A stretch of DNA of 64,000 bases from Thiodiazotropha sp040506195 (lineage in GTDB: Bacteria > Pseudomonadota > Gammaproteobacteria > Chromatiales > Chromatiaceae), in contig JBEVXH010000011.1 in NCBI GenBank assembly GCA_040506195.1, forward strand, positions 52,287 through 116,286, in the 5' to 3' direction. The notes below the pieces were generated by a model that saw nothing but the letters and a program-made list of their open reading frames with translations, was not told where the DNA came from and searched no databases. Both the position numbers and the translations under genes were made by a program. Positions 28,301-34,568 of the stretch are shown one piece after another. Numbering within the stretch: the first letter of the stretch is position 1; every line of letters starts with the position of its first letter.

Positions 28301-31300
28301 TCATCTGTCGCCAACACTGTTCAGGAGATCCACTTTTCCGATGGTGTTGTCTGGAATGCAGAAGCCTTATTGGATCAGGTCACTCAAGGTAGTGCCGGTG
28401 ATGATGTGCTCAATGGAACGGTCGAAGCGGATAATATCGAGGCGCTGGCCGGGAACGATGATGTTTTTGTCTTCGAAGGTGACGATCGCGTCGATGGTGG
28501 TGCGGGAGACGACTACCTGATGGGCGATACAGGTAACGATCTACTACTGGGCGGGGCCGACAGTGACTTCCTGTTCGGCAAGGATGGGAATGATTATCTT
28601 CAGGGTGGCGTGGGCAATGATTTTCTGTTCGGCCACCAATATATACCTAACCATTATCAGATTACGGATCCAAGAGAGTATATAGCCTATGACAACTACA
28701 GTTGGGACAGCTGGAATCATCCTTTGTGGGTTCGGGACACCCAAGCCGGGTATGACGTATTGCTCGGCGGGGAGGGATCGGATGTGCTTGTCGGCACGGG
28801 TGAACTCTATGGCGGTGCGGGTGGCGACAGGCTGCTGGGTGGTGGAGTGTTATATGGTGGGATGGGAGACGATCTGATTATTGTGCAAAGTGTTGACGAT
28901 TGGACCTATGAGACAGGCAACAACGCCTATGAAAGTTACTACACGGAGTATGGGGATAACGACACCATCGTGGGAGGACGGGGAAATGATGTCCTGCGAG
29001 GAAAAGGTCGGGTTAGCTATTTATTTAATCGTGGTGATGGCCTCGACACTATCGAAAACCTGCCGTATTCCGAAAATGAATTTAGTGTGCGGTTCGGTGC
29101 GACAGTAGCTGTATCAGACGTGAGTTTCGTACGCCAGGGTAATGACATGGTTGTGCGTTATGGTGGCGTGAATGACCAGATCACCGTCAGTGGCTGGTTT
29201 ACGCTCGGCAGCTCCTCCGCGACATACCCTGGTAAGATAGATCGTTTCGAATTCGCCGATGGCGCGGTTATTACATCCGATGAGGCGGAGTCGGGTCTGG
29301 GTGACACGAGTGATCCGACGGGTGGTGATGAAGCACAGCAACCGTTAGGTGAAGATCAAACACTGATTGGAGACGAAGGATACAATGTACTGATCGGGGG
29401 GACGGGTAATGACGTTCTGGACGGTCAGGGTGGTATTGATCATTTACGTGGTTTGGGTGGCGACGACATTCTGAGAGATGCTGCGGGTAACGGTACCATG
29501 CGAGGTGGCGAAGGCGGCGATGCCTACTTATATGGCCTTGGTGATGGCGGCTGTTTCATCCTCAACGAGGACGGCGACGGTGGTGTAGACGTTCTGCGGT
29601 TTCTCGAAGGGATCTCCCCTGAAGATGTTATCCTGACCCGTGACAGAACTAACCTGCAGCTCACCATACATGGCGAAACTATAACGGTTGTCGGCCAGTT
29701 CCAGAATGATGGCCGGAATGATTATGCCCTGGACGCCATCGAGTTCGCCGATGGTGCGAGCTGGAACCGGGAGGAGATCCTGGCCCGTTTGACATTGGGT
29801 ACGGTGCAAGCGGACGTCCTCTATGGAGACTCGACCGGGGATGCCCTGGACGGACTTGGCGGTAACGACAATATCTTTGGCGCCGGGGGTGATGATTCGC
29901 TGACCGGTGGCGAAGGTGGTGACCGTCTTTTTGGGCAGGACGGCCAAGACACACTGGTTGGTGACGCCGGTGATGATACGCTGATGGGCGGCAGTGGGGG
30001 CGACAGCCTGAGTGGAGGGAGTGGTAACGACACCCTCTTCGGCGGCCTGGGCGACGACACCCTACAGGGTGGCGCCGGCAATGACGATTACCGCTACAGT
30101 CTCGGGGATGGCGTGGATCTCATCGACACCACCGGGGGCGGCATCGACAGCCTCTCGTTCTTGGATGCAAGCACAGAACGCCTCAGCTTCAGCCAAGACG
30201 GCGACGATCTGGTGGTGTGGGTGGATGGCGATTTTGGCCAGTCCGTACGGGTGACGAATCACTTTCTCGGCGGTGATGCTGCAATAGACTTCATCCGGCC
30301 CGGTGACGGCACCGAAATCCCGGCTGCCGATATCGGCGCCCAGCTGACGCCACTGCCTGTTCCTGACATAGACACCAGCGGTAGCGTGCCGGACAATGGT
30401 GTTGAAAGTGGGGACAATTCCACACCCGATGATGGAAGCAATTCCGACACCGACACGTCACAGCCTCATACCGATGGTGATTCGACAAATACGGTGATAA
30501 CGCCTCAACCCGGTGGCGATGACTCGCTTATCGGCACCGATGCCGACGAGACCCTGATTGCAGGTGCCGGCAATGACACCTTAAGCGGTGGTCTCGGCAA
30601 CGACCGCCTCTTGGGCGGCGAAGGCGACGACACCTACCTCTATACAGGCGGCCAGGATACTCTGGAAGAGAGGGCAGGTATCGATCGCCTGCGTTTTGAA
30701 AACGGCATCACCTTCAATCAGGTCGCTTCCGGCCTGATCAAATCGGGTGACGACCTGGTCTTGCGGGTCAATGGGGGCCCGGACCAGATCACCCTGCGCA
30801 ACTTCTTCCTGGGTGGCGATCATCTGGTTGAGACTATCGAGTTCGCCACAGGCGGTGCGTTGACGGCGGAGCAGATCTTCGGCGCCTTCGGCCTTGCCAT
30901 GCCGGTTGAGACGAGTGACTTTTTTCAAACCATCCATGGGACATCCGCTAGCGACGGCGCATTAAGCGGCGGTGACCAGGCTGATTTGATCGCCGGCTAC
31001 AACGGCGACGACGCCTTGATCGGCGGCGCCGGGGATGATCGCCTTGAAGGAGGCAATGGCGCCGATACGCTTACGGGGGGCGCCGGCAATGATCAGCTTG
31101 TGGGCGGAAGAGGCAACGATACCTATATCTTCAACGCGGGTGATGGTCAGGAGATCATCGACAACCTGGGTGGTGGGCTCGATACCCTGCGCTTCGAGGG
31201 TATCGATTTCAATCAGGTGGCCAGCGGTCTGATGCGCTCGGGGGATAACCTGATTTTGCGTGTGAGTGGCGGCAGTGATCAGGTGACCTTGCGGGACTAT

Positions 31301-31966
31301 TTAAAAGGGGGCGATCAGGCAGTCGACCGGATTGTTTTTGCCAGCGGTGGTGAACTTACCTCCGCCCAGCTCTTTGGTGTCTTCGGTGTGACCGATCCCG
31401 ATCCGGCCGGTTCTCCCAACTATTCCGGTTTACCGGACGAACGTAACTACGGCACGATAACGTTGGGTGGTGTGGGCAATGACAACTACCTGGCCGGATC
31501 CGACGCCGACTTCATCGATGCCGGAGCGGGTGACGATCTGCTCGACGGTGGTGTGGGTAACGACTACCTGATCGGCGGGTATGGCAGCGACACCTATCTG
31601 GTTGGTGCGGCTTCGGGTCAAGATATCATCAACAATCACGATGCCGATGATACGGGGAGCGATACCCTGCGTTTCGAGACGGCTGCCATTGAGGATCTCT
31701 GGTTCAACCGCGAAGGCAATGATCTGTTGATTACCCAGGCAGGTACGGATGACCAAGTGACATTGGCCCATTGGTACGATGCGCCGGCCAATGAGGTTGA
31801 CCGGATCGAGGCTGCAGGTTTGGTGTTGCTCAACAATCAAGTGGATCAACTGGTCACTGCCATGGCAGCCTACGATGTACCCTCAGGTGTTGGTAATGTG
31901 GTACCTCAAGATGTAAGGGATAACCTACAGCCGGTATTGGCAGAGAATTGGCAGATGCTTACTTAG
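22340..31966 (+). CDS. Giant lipase/RTX protein, full-length type I secretion substrate
   Basis: 3208 residues. The lipase-like domain (about 60-335) has the GHSLGG elbow with Ser156 and candidates Asp221 and His247. After the linker, RTX repeats run from about 493 to 630. A unique segment (about 655-790, rich in Trp and Asn) is followed by alternating blocks of RTX repeats and twelve copies of a ~90-residue module that starts like YLFGSGDGxxxI, contains DxLxF and VTVxxYF, and closes with IEFADGxxW (haemolysin-type calcium-binding related domain). Module starts are near residues 879, 1115, 1286, 1545, 1764, 1925, 2226, 2395, 2583, 2765, 2929 and 3086. An acidic Ser/Thr-rich linker lies at about 2672-2728. 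The repeat-free last ~40 residues should hold the export signal. It is expected to be exported by the transporter encoded at 9938-13786 and folded by external calcium; the lipase may attack phospholipids of other cells. Target and toxicity are inference. Confidence 0.9.
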   Translation: MSIVSNYYDNSELALAAYSEFVQGMNLDAYIVALRNDDKGMSLTQARDFAEHWRVLDQYDGRMEETYTDEFGQEHAYLNPTGLSVTAFENVTTGEQVVAIRGTEPTDINDVLTDIIDIGFLGTAEKQSQYAALNAKVREWLDSGTLQSGFSVTGHSLGGFLATNLAIDYSTDVAHTYLYNAPGLTGVVFGVFQAIHNALSPDNPITLPDVLPISNIIATGDVVSSAGMYVSPPIMMGVETRSPLGAHSMVRVTDALAIYNLFSSIDAYATLPDLTPILNAASNQGNETLETIVYALSELLIDPIEVPTDDRDALYQAIQAIETEIFIDRNVSTPQLKPAYQNLTVESLPNLTQDQIVAQANSNISYRYALTNLNTFAITGRESLYDDHNQNGELEVYNPGTQTGTLTEAYLQDRTYYLRAMMHRNEFDFENLTITGDGLYFWDADTGGFASVSDPEIVVRQDWDDLVHYRFGGDGDERNGELDGKNRDDLIYGGGGNDTLNGNTGDDYLEGNAGIDKLDGGIGNDELYGGSGDDARIHDSGLYGREGDDALYGEAGHDTLDGGSGRDLLVGGLGQDHLIGGDGFDNLYGDNRYFDEATNCYVLVDDGVSDRLEGGLGDDLYYAGAGDVINDADGLGTVCMNVTTGSGDQTYVMLGINMLRQTANPNVYEEHNAFYDATIRYTVNGSTLTVTDVGNNGNSINIENFSDHALGINVGGEYNRSNWLDPEHISYWFDWYRSIDHADQYNVWWPAGVNLFEDAIRMVPRFIPISWETLPGDATNIFDGADWGESMEGSPQDDRMDGGRGEDILSGDAGNDWLEGGEGNDDLDGGDGDDWLFGGDGDDNLDGGEGADILNGGDGDDRLRGGNGDVLTGGLGNDRYLYARGDGNIRIGNYDTNTGNQDTLQFLQGIDQSDVTINRYANDLCLTVQGSGDVTVAGYFSNWPEVEFSLDAIEFTDGSQWHSTTIQDWIDRTGNGDDDLTGTDAADLLEGRAGDDGLYGGAGNDMLSGGDGSDALHGESGNDELSGDAGNDRLFGGVGDDNLIGGDGYDWIYGNDGNDRLEGGAGDDMLWGHAGDDHLISGEGGGQWDQQLFGGDGNDILECQGGFCQGNAGDDTYIHTAGQGHVWIANADPDGSGFDELLLHGIASTDVARKRGLLSRENDLVLSYVVDGRTERITIHGYFNRNGTSVQALDRITFDDGVSWEFDAVYVEVRQATEGQDNFYADSSGDAFHGLGGNDNLHGAEGNDQFFGDAGRDYLAGDRGDDTLSGGPGNDRLLGGEGSDLYLFNLGDGHDRLLDVALNNPDEVNLIRFGEGLTRENVNFRPVSASPLIMSGYIAQPTYGSMTGDSLLIESRISDDTLLLVNYFSEYMNPDSNYRYPYEIEFSDGARISREELIAQFTQSTDASDNYIGDINANTVYLQQGDDQANGANGNDRLFGDDGSDGLYGGLGDDVLNGGSGNDRLLGHQGNDDLIGGSGNDQLLGYQGDDELNGGSGTDELLGGGGNDRLNGGEGDDELLGSHGDDILRGGGGNDYLKGEFGNDVYLFGSGDGQCTIDNYDPGHATRQDVLRFLPGVLVENVTLAREERDLIVTLTGTGEKVTVTDYFLDGGLGDYALNAIEFADGTVWDAQTIQDRLLRPSAGDDLLYADTEGSVLDGQGGNDTLLGAEGDDRLSGGSGNDHLDGGAGDDVLLGNGDNDEIHGGLGNDIMAGDTGDDLLDGGQGNDRLTGGAGVDQLDGGEGDDLLSASEGSNTLRGGAGNDVYMLGSAAGENTIINRNGFNENAFDRIVFDEGITMEMVVLSRTEDDLVLEYGDAVTRVERYFTASLSRRIDLIEFHDGDYWSYDDVRAILLEGDATDQVLIGYDSNDLIDGRAGDDTINGMRGDDQLIGAAGNDTLEGFSGNDILDGGAGHDHLDGGYGSDIYRISSGDGQDVIIDADGHNTIEYLDLTSTQIHAGRSGDDLILTDLEGSGQVTVTDQYTGSSSSSVANTVQEIHFSDGVVWNAEALLDQVTQGSAGDDVLNGTVEADNIEALAGNDDVFVFEGDDRVDGGAGDDYLMGDTGNDLLLGGADSDFLFGKDGNDYLQGGVGNDFLFGHQYIPNHYQITDPREYIAYDNYSWDSWNHPLWVRDTQAGYDVLLGGEGSDVLVGTGELYGGAGGDRLLGGGVLYGGMGDDLIIVQSVDDWTYETGNNAYESYYTEYGDNDTIVGGRGNDVLRGKGRVSYLFNRGDGLDTIENLPYSENEFSVRFGATVAVSDVSFVRQGNDMVVRYGGVNDQITVSGWFTLGSSSATYPGKIDRFEFADGAVITSDEAESGLGDTSDPTGGDEAQQPLGEDQTLIGDEGYNVLIGGTGNDVLDGQGGIDHLRGLGGDDILRDAAGNGTMRGGEGGDAYLYGLGDGGCFILNEDGDGGVDVLRFLEGISPEDVILTRDRTNLQLTIHGETITVVGQFQNDGRNDYALDAIEFADGASWNREEILARLTLGTVQADVLYGDSTGDALDGLGGNDNIFGAGGDDSLTGGEGGDRLFGQDGQDTLVGDAGDDTLMGGSGGDSLSGGSGNDTLFGGLGDDTLQGGAGNDDYRYSLGDGVDLIDTTGGGIDSLSFLDASTERLSFSQDGDDLVVWVDGDFGQSVRVTNHFLGGDAAIDFIRPGDGTEIPAADIGAQLTPLPVPDIDTSGSVPDNGVESGDNSTPDDGSNSDTDTSQPHTDGDSTNTVITPQPGGDDSLIGTDADETLIAGAGNDTLSGGLGNDRLLGGEGDDTYLYTGGQDTLEERAGIDRLRFENGITFNQVASGLIKSGDDLVLRVNGGPDQITLRNFFLGGDHLVETIEFATGGALTAEQIFGAFGLAMPVETSDFFQTIHGTSASDGALSGGDQADLIAGYNGDDALIGGAGDDRLEGGNGADTLTGGAGNDQLVGGRGNDTYIFNAGDGQEIIDNLGGGLDTLRFEGIDFNQVASGLMRSGDNLILRVSGGSDQVTLRDYLKGGDQAVDRIVFASGGELTSAQLFGVFGVTDPDPAGSPNYSGLPDERNYGTITLGGVGNDNYLAGSDADFIDAGAGDDLLDGGVGNDYLIGGYGSDTYLVGAASGQDIINNHDADDTGSDTLRFETAAIEDLWFNREGNDLLITQAGTDDQVTLAHWYDAPANEVDRIEAAGLVLLNNQVDQLVTAMAAYDVPSGVGNVVPQDVRDNLQPVLAENWQMLT
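22574..24216 (+). repeat. Lipase block, copy 3 (in the full-length gene)
   Basis: Matches 14971-16613 over 1643 bp with about four differences near the left end (for example Asp-Ile-Ile-Asp-Ile in place of Asp-Ile-Val-Asp-Thr at about 22680). The rest appears identical, including synonymous positions, which points to very recent exchange. Confidence 0.9.
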
Positions 31967-32105
31967 TGTTAACAGGTCATAAGAACACAGGTAAATGGGT
32001 CTTTTACAACATAGTTGAGTGAGGAACGACACCTGACTATTGTAATGGTAGACCCGACAAAGCTAGGTGATGCTTTATGTATCTTTACTATTGCTAATAA
32101 GTAAA

Positions 32106-32129
32106 GATATTGATATCATTATGAATATC
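32106..32129. promoter_or_regulatory. Inverted repeat upstream of the toxin-antitoxin pair, possible operator
   Basis: GATATTGAT at 32106-32114 and ATGAATATC at 32121-32129 form an inverted repeat with 8 of 9 matches, 24 bp before the antitoxin start. AbrB-type antitoxins usually repress their own operon by binding such sites. The surrounding 186-bp gap (31967-32152) is AT-rich and holds no gene. Confidence 0.45.
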
Positions 32130-32152
32130 GATTATTAAAATGGGTATGAGTC

Positions 32153-32368
32153 ATGCCAAAGGTAAGCGCGAAAAGGCAGATTACGCTTCCGATCAGTCAA
32201 TGCGTGGCGCTTGGAATAGAGCCAGGTGACGAGGTAGAGAGTTTTATTGCTGACGGTCAGTTGACAATTATCAAGAAACGTAAGGGCTCCGCTAAGGGGC
32301 TATTGAAATCAATTCGTGTAAATCGCGATATGACGGATGAAGACTCTTTGCAAAGTGCATTGAAGTGA
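32153..32368 (+). CDS. AbrB/MazE-type antitoxin (VapB-like)
   Basis: 71 residues. The SpoVT/AbrB DNA-binding fold is seen as VSAKRQITLPISQCVALGIEPGDEVESF, with the KRQITLP strand and the LGIEPGDEV turn typical of the family; the C-terminal ~25 residues should wrap the toxin. It binds DNA as a dimer and neutralises the PIN toxin encoded next. The genes overlap by four bases (GTGA). The pair sits between the RTX gene and carA. Confidence 0.85.
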   Translation: MPKVSAKRQITLPISQCVALGIEPGDEVESFIADGQLTIIKKRKGSAKGLLKSIRVNRDMTDEDSLQSALK

Positions 32369-32793
32369 TAGCAGTCGATACTAATGTAATACTACGTTAC
32401 CTACTTGAAGATGATGCTGGTCAATCTGTCATTGCGGCAAGGTTGATTACGGGTAAGCGCCCTGTATTGGTCACAGATGTTGTGTTGGTGGAGTTGATTT
32501 GGACACTGAGAGGAAAAAAGTACCAGCTCAACAAGCCCGATACAATTGCTATCATTCTGGCTCTTTTTCAGGAGCCCAATATCAGGTTCGAGGATGGACA
32601 AGTGGTATGGATGGCATTGAACGATTACCGCAAATCTAAGCCGGTCAAAAGTGAAGAAGCGGATTTTGCCGATGCACTGATCGTCAACAAGGCCAAATCC
32701 ATAGCAGTCAGAAAGAAGCAGCGGTTTCAAGGGAGCTATACCTTCGATACGGCTGCGCAGTCATTGCCCGGTGCCAAGGCCCCGGTAGGATAG
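32365..32793 (+). CDS. PIN-domain ribonuclease toxin (VapC-like)
   Basis: 142 residues from a GTG overlapping the antitoxin stop. The PIN core is seen as IAVDTNVILRYLLEDD (Asp5 metal ligand), VVLVELIWTL (Glu) and EEADFADALIVNKA (two further acidic ligands), making the usual acidic quartet for Mg-dependent RNA cleavage. VapC toxins generally cleave tRNA or rRNA; the target here is unknown. The end (SLPGAKAPVG) is followed by a 149-bp gap with a terminator. Confidence 0.87.
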   Translation: MIAVDTNVILRYLLEDDAGQSVIAARLITGKRPVLVTDVVLVELIWTLRGKKYQLNKPDTIAIILALFQEPNIRFEDGQVVWMALNDYRKSKPVKSEEADFADALIVNKAKSIAVRKKQRFQGSYTFDTAAQSLPGAKAPVG

Positions 32794-32888
32794 ACAGCCA
32801 CCTTCGCCATCAGTACAATACCCGCTCAACTATTTCGGGTGTTCTCCTCGATCGACACGCCCGGAACCTACTGATTTACGCAGACATT

Positions 32889-32919
32889 GGGGCAGGCACT
32901 TCGTGACCTGCCCCTTTTT
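32889..32919 (+). terminator. Intrinsic terminator before carA
   Basis: Stem GGGGCAGG at 32889-32896 pairs with CCTGCCCC at 32907-32914 across a 10-base loop and is followed by five T. It lies 24 bp before the carA start, so besides ending the toxin-antitoxin transcript it could attenuate carA if the promoter is upstream of it. Confidence 0.75.
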
Positions 32920-32942
32920 GCACGCCTGTAGTGGAGAGACTC

Positions 32943-34097
32943 TTGAGAAAACCCGCAATTCTGGTCCTGGAAGATGGCAGCCGGTTCAGAGGCGAAGCCA
33001 TCGGTGCCGAGGGTGAGACCGTCGGCGAAGTGGTTTTCAATACGGCGATGACCGGTTATCAGGAGATTCTGACCGATCCCTCCTATCGCCGGCAGATCGT
33101 TACCCTGACCTATCCCCATATCGGCAACACCGGCATCAACCAGGAGGATGAAGAGTCCACTCAGATCCACGCCGCCGGCCTGGTGATACGGGACCTGCCG
33201 CTGATCACCAGCAATTGGCGCTCCGAGGAGTCCCTCGAGCACTACCTGCAGCGTCACGGCATCGTCGCCATTGCCGGCATCGATACCCGCAAGCTGACCC
33301 GTATTCTGCGGGAGAAAGGTGCTCAAAACGGCGCAATCATAGCGGGAGACAATATCGATTCCGCCAAGGGACTGGAGTTGGCCAAGGGCTTCCCCGGGCT
33401 GAAAGGTATGGACTTGGCAAAGGAAGTCACTATCTCATTACCCTATGAATGGGCTCAGGGCTCCTGGTCGCTGGAAGAGGGCCATCCCGAGGCGCCCCAT
33501 CCGATCGACGAGAAGCTGCCGTATCATGTAGTGGCTTACGATTACGGTGTCAAGCGCAATATCCTGCGCATGTTGGTCGACAGGGAGTGCCGTGTCACCG
33601 TGGTGCCGGCGCAGATGCCGGCGGAAGATGTTCTGGCGTTGCAGCCCGATGGGGTCTTTCTCTCCAATGGACCGGGTGATCCTGAGCCCTGCGACTACGC
33701 CATCGATGCCATCGGCAAGATCGTCGAAACAGGTATGCCTGTGTTCGGCATCTGTTTGGGGCACCAGTTGCTGGCATTGGCCTCCGGCGCCAAGACTGTG
33801 AAGATGAAATTCGGCCATCACGGCGCCAACCATCCGGTGCAGGATCTGGAGCAGGGCACGGTGATGATCAGCAGCCAGAACCACGGTTTTGCGGTGGATG
33901 AGCAGAGCCTTCCCGATCACCTGACCGCCACCCATCGGTCCCTGTTCGACGGCACGCTGCAGGGCATTCATCGCAGCGACAAACCCGCCTTCAGCTTCCA
34001 GGGCCACCCGGAAGCCAGCCCGGGACCCCATGACGTGGCGCCGGTATTCGATCATTTTATCGAATTGATGAAAGAAAGAGATTCAAGCCGCGAATAG
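32943..34097 (+). CDS. carA: Carbamoyl-phosphate synthase small subunit
   Basis: 384 residues from the TTG at 32943, preceded by TGGAGAG about 5 bp upstream and giving the standard MRKPAILVLEDGS start; a GTG 12 bp earlier gives extra residues that the family lacks. The N-terminal domain has GEVVFNTAMTGYQEIL; the class I glutaminase domain has FGICLGHQLLAL with nucleophile Cys271 and the His/Glu pair in FQGHPEASPGPHD. It supplies ammonia to CarB for carbamoyl phosphate, used in pyrimidine and arginine synthesis. The last codons and the stop lie inside the left repeat of the inserted element (AGCCGCGAATAG), so the C-terminus was rewritten by the insertion. Confidence 0.97.
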   Translation: MRKPAILVLEDGSRFRGEAIGAEGETVGEVVFNTAMTGYQEILTDPSYRRQIVTLTYPHIGNTGINQEDEESTQIHAAGLVIRDLPLITSNWRSEESLEHYLQRHGIVAIAGIDTRKLTRILREKGAQNGAIIAGDNIDSAKGLELAKGFPGLKGMDLAKEVTISLPYEWAQGSWSLEEGHPEAPHPIDEKLPYHVVAYDYGVKRNILRMLVDRECRVTVVPAQMPAEDVLALQPDGVFLSNGPGDPEPCDYAIDAIGKIVETGMPVFGICLGHQLLALASGAKTVKMKFGHHGANHPVQDLEQGTVMISSQNHGFAVDEQSLPDHLTATHRSLFDGTLQGIHRSDKPAFSFQGHPEASPGPHDVAPVFDHFIELMKERDSSRE

Positions 34098-34544
34098 ACG
34101 CTAATCACCGCAAATGGACACAAATAGTACGAAAAGGATTTCGGAACGGGTTATTGGATGCGCCTACACCGTCGGTAATGAGTTGGGACCGGGATTTCTA
34201 GAGAGTGTTTATGAGAAAGCACTATGTGTAGAAATGGTTAGGAATGGTCTCGAGGTAGAGCGACAGAAACAGTTGAACGTTACCTATAAGGGGGAAGTTG
34301 TTGGGAAGTACTTTGCAGATATTCTTGTTGAAAATTGCCTGTTGCTTGAAGTGAAGGCGGTTGCAAGATTGTCACCAGAGCATAAGGCACAAGTCATTAA
34401 TTATTTAAAGGCAACAGATTTAACTGTTTCGCTGCTCATAAATTTCGGAACACCCAGAACCGAAATTAAACGTATCGTCTGGCAGCATGACGATTCAAAA
34501 GTGATTTAGCGAAAATTTGCGGTGATTAGCGTCCATTTGCGGCT
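34086..34544. mobile_element. Inverted-repeat element with GxxExxY gene, inserted between carA and carB
   Basis: The 30-bp ends at 34086-34115 and 34515-34544 are inverted repeats with 28 of 30 matches, built on AGCCGCAAATGGACGCTAAT followed by CACCGCAAAT. They enclose a single gene for a GxxExxY protein. The left end contains the carA stop codon and the start codon of the enclosed gene. Related ends flank gene-less elements at 37803-37994, 39023-39178 and 55499-55660, which looks like a family of one cargo-bearing and several short non-coding members. Confidence 0.65.
34114..34509 (+). CDS. GxxExxY family protein (PD-(D/E)xK-like fold)
   Basis: 131 residues. The family signature is LGPGFLESVYEKAL, followed by YFADILVENCLLLEVKAV (Asp and ELK-type residues of a nuclease-like core, here EVK) and the end LLINFGTPRTEIKRIV. 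The function of GxxExxY proteins is not established; a nuclease-like fold has been proposed. The ATG lies inside the left inverted repeat (CGCAAATGGAC), so start codon and element end are the same DNA. Lower GC than carA and carB on either side fits acquisition. Confidence 0.85.
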   Translation: MDTNSTKRISERVIGCAYTVGNELGPGFLESVYEKALCVEMVRNGLEVERQKQLNVTYKGEVVGKYFADILVENCLLLEVKAVARLSPEHKAQVINYLKATDLTVSLLINFGTPRTEIKRIVWQHDDSKVI

Positions 34545-34568
34545 AATTTGAGGTTCGACGGTAGATAA

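Noticed and set aside
24780..31700. Dense short repeats that could be taken for a CRISPR array or a tandem DNA repeat
   Set aside because: The period follows the nine-codon RTX motif (GGxGxDxLx), varies in sequence, and lies in one intact 9.6-kb coding frame.
13787..32000. Type VI secretion lipase effectors
   Set aside because: No VgrG, PAAR, Hcp or Tse adaptor genes are present, while a type I exporter and RTX repeats are; a T6SS origin of the lipase domain cannot be judged from here.
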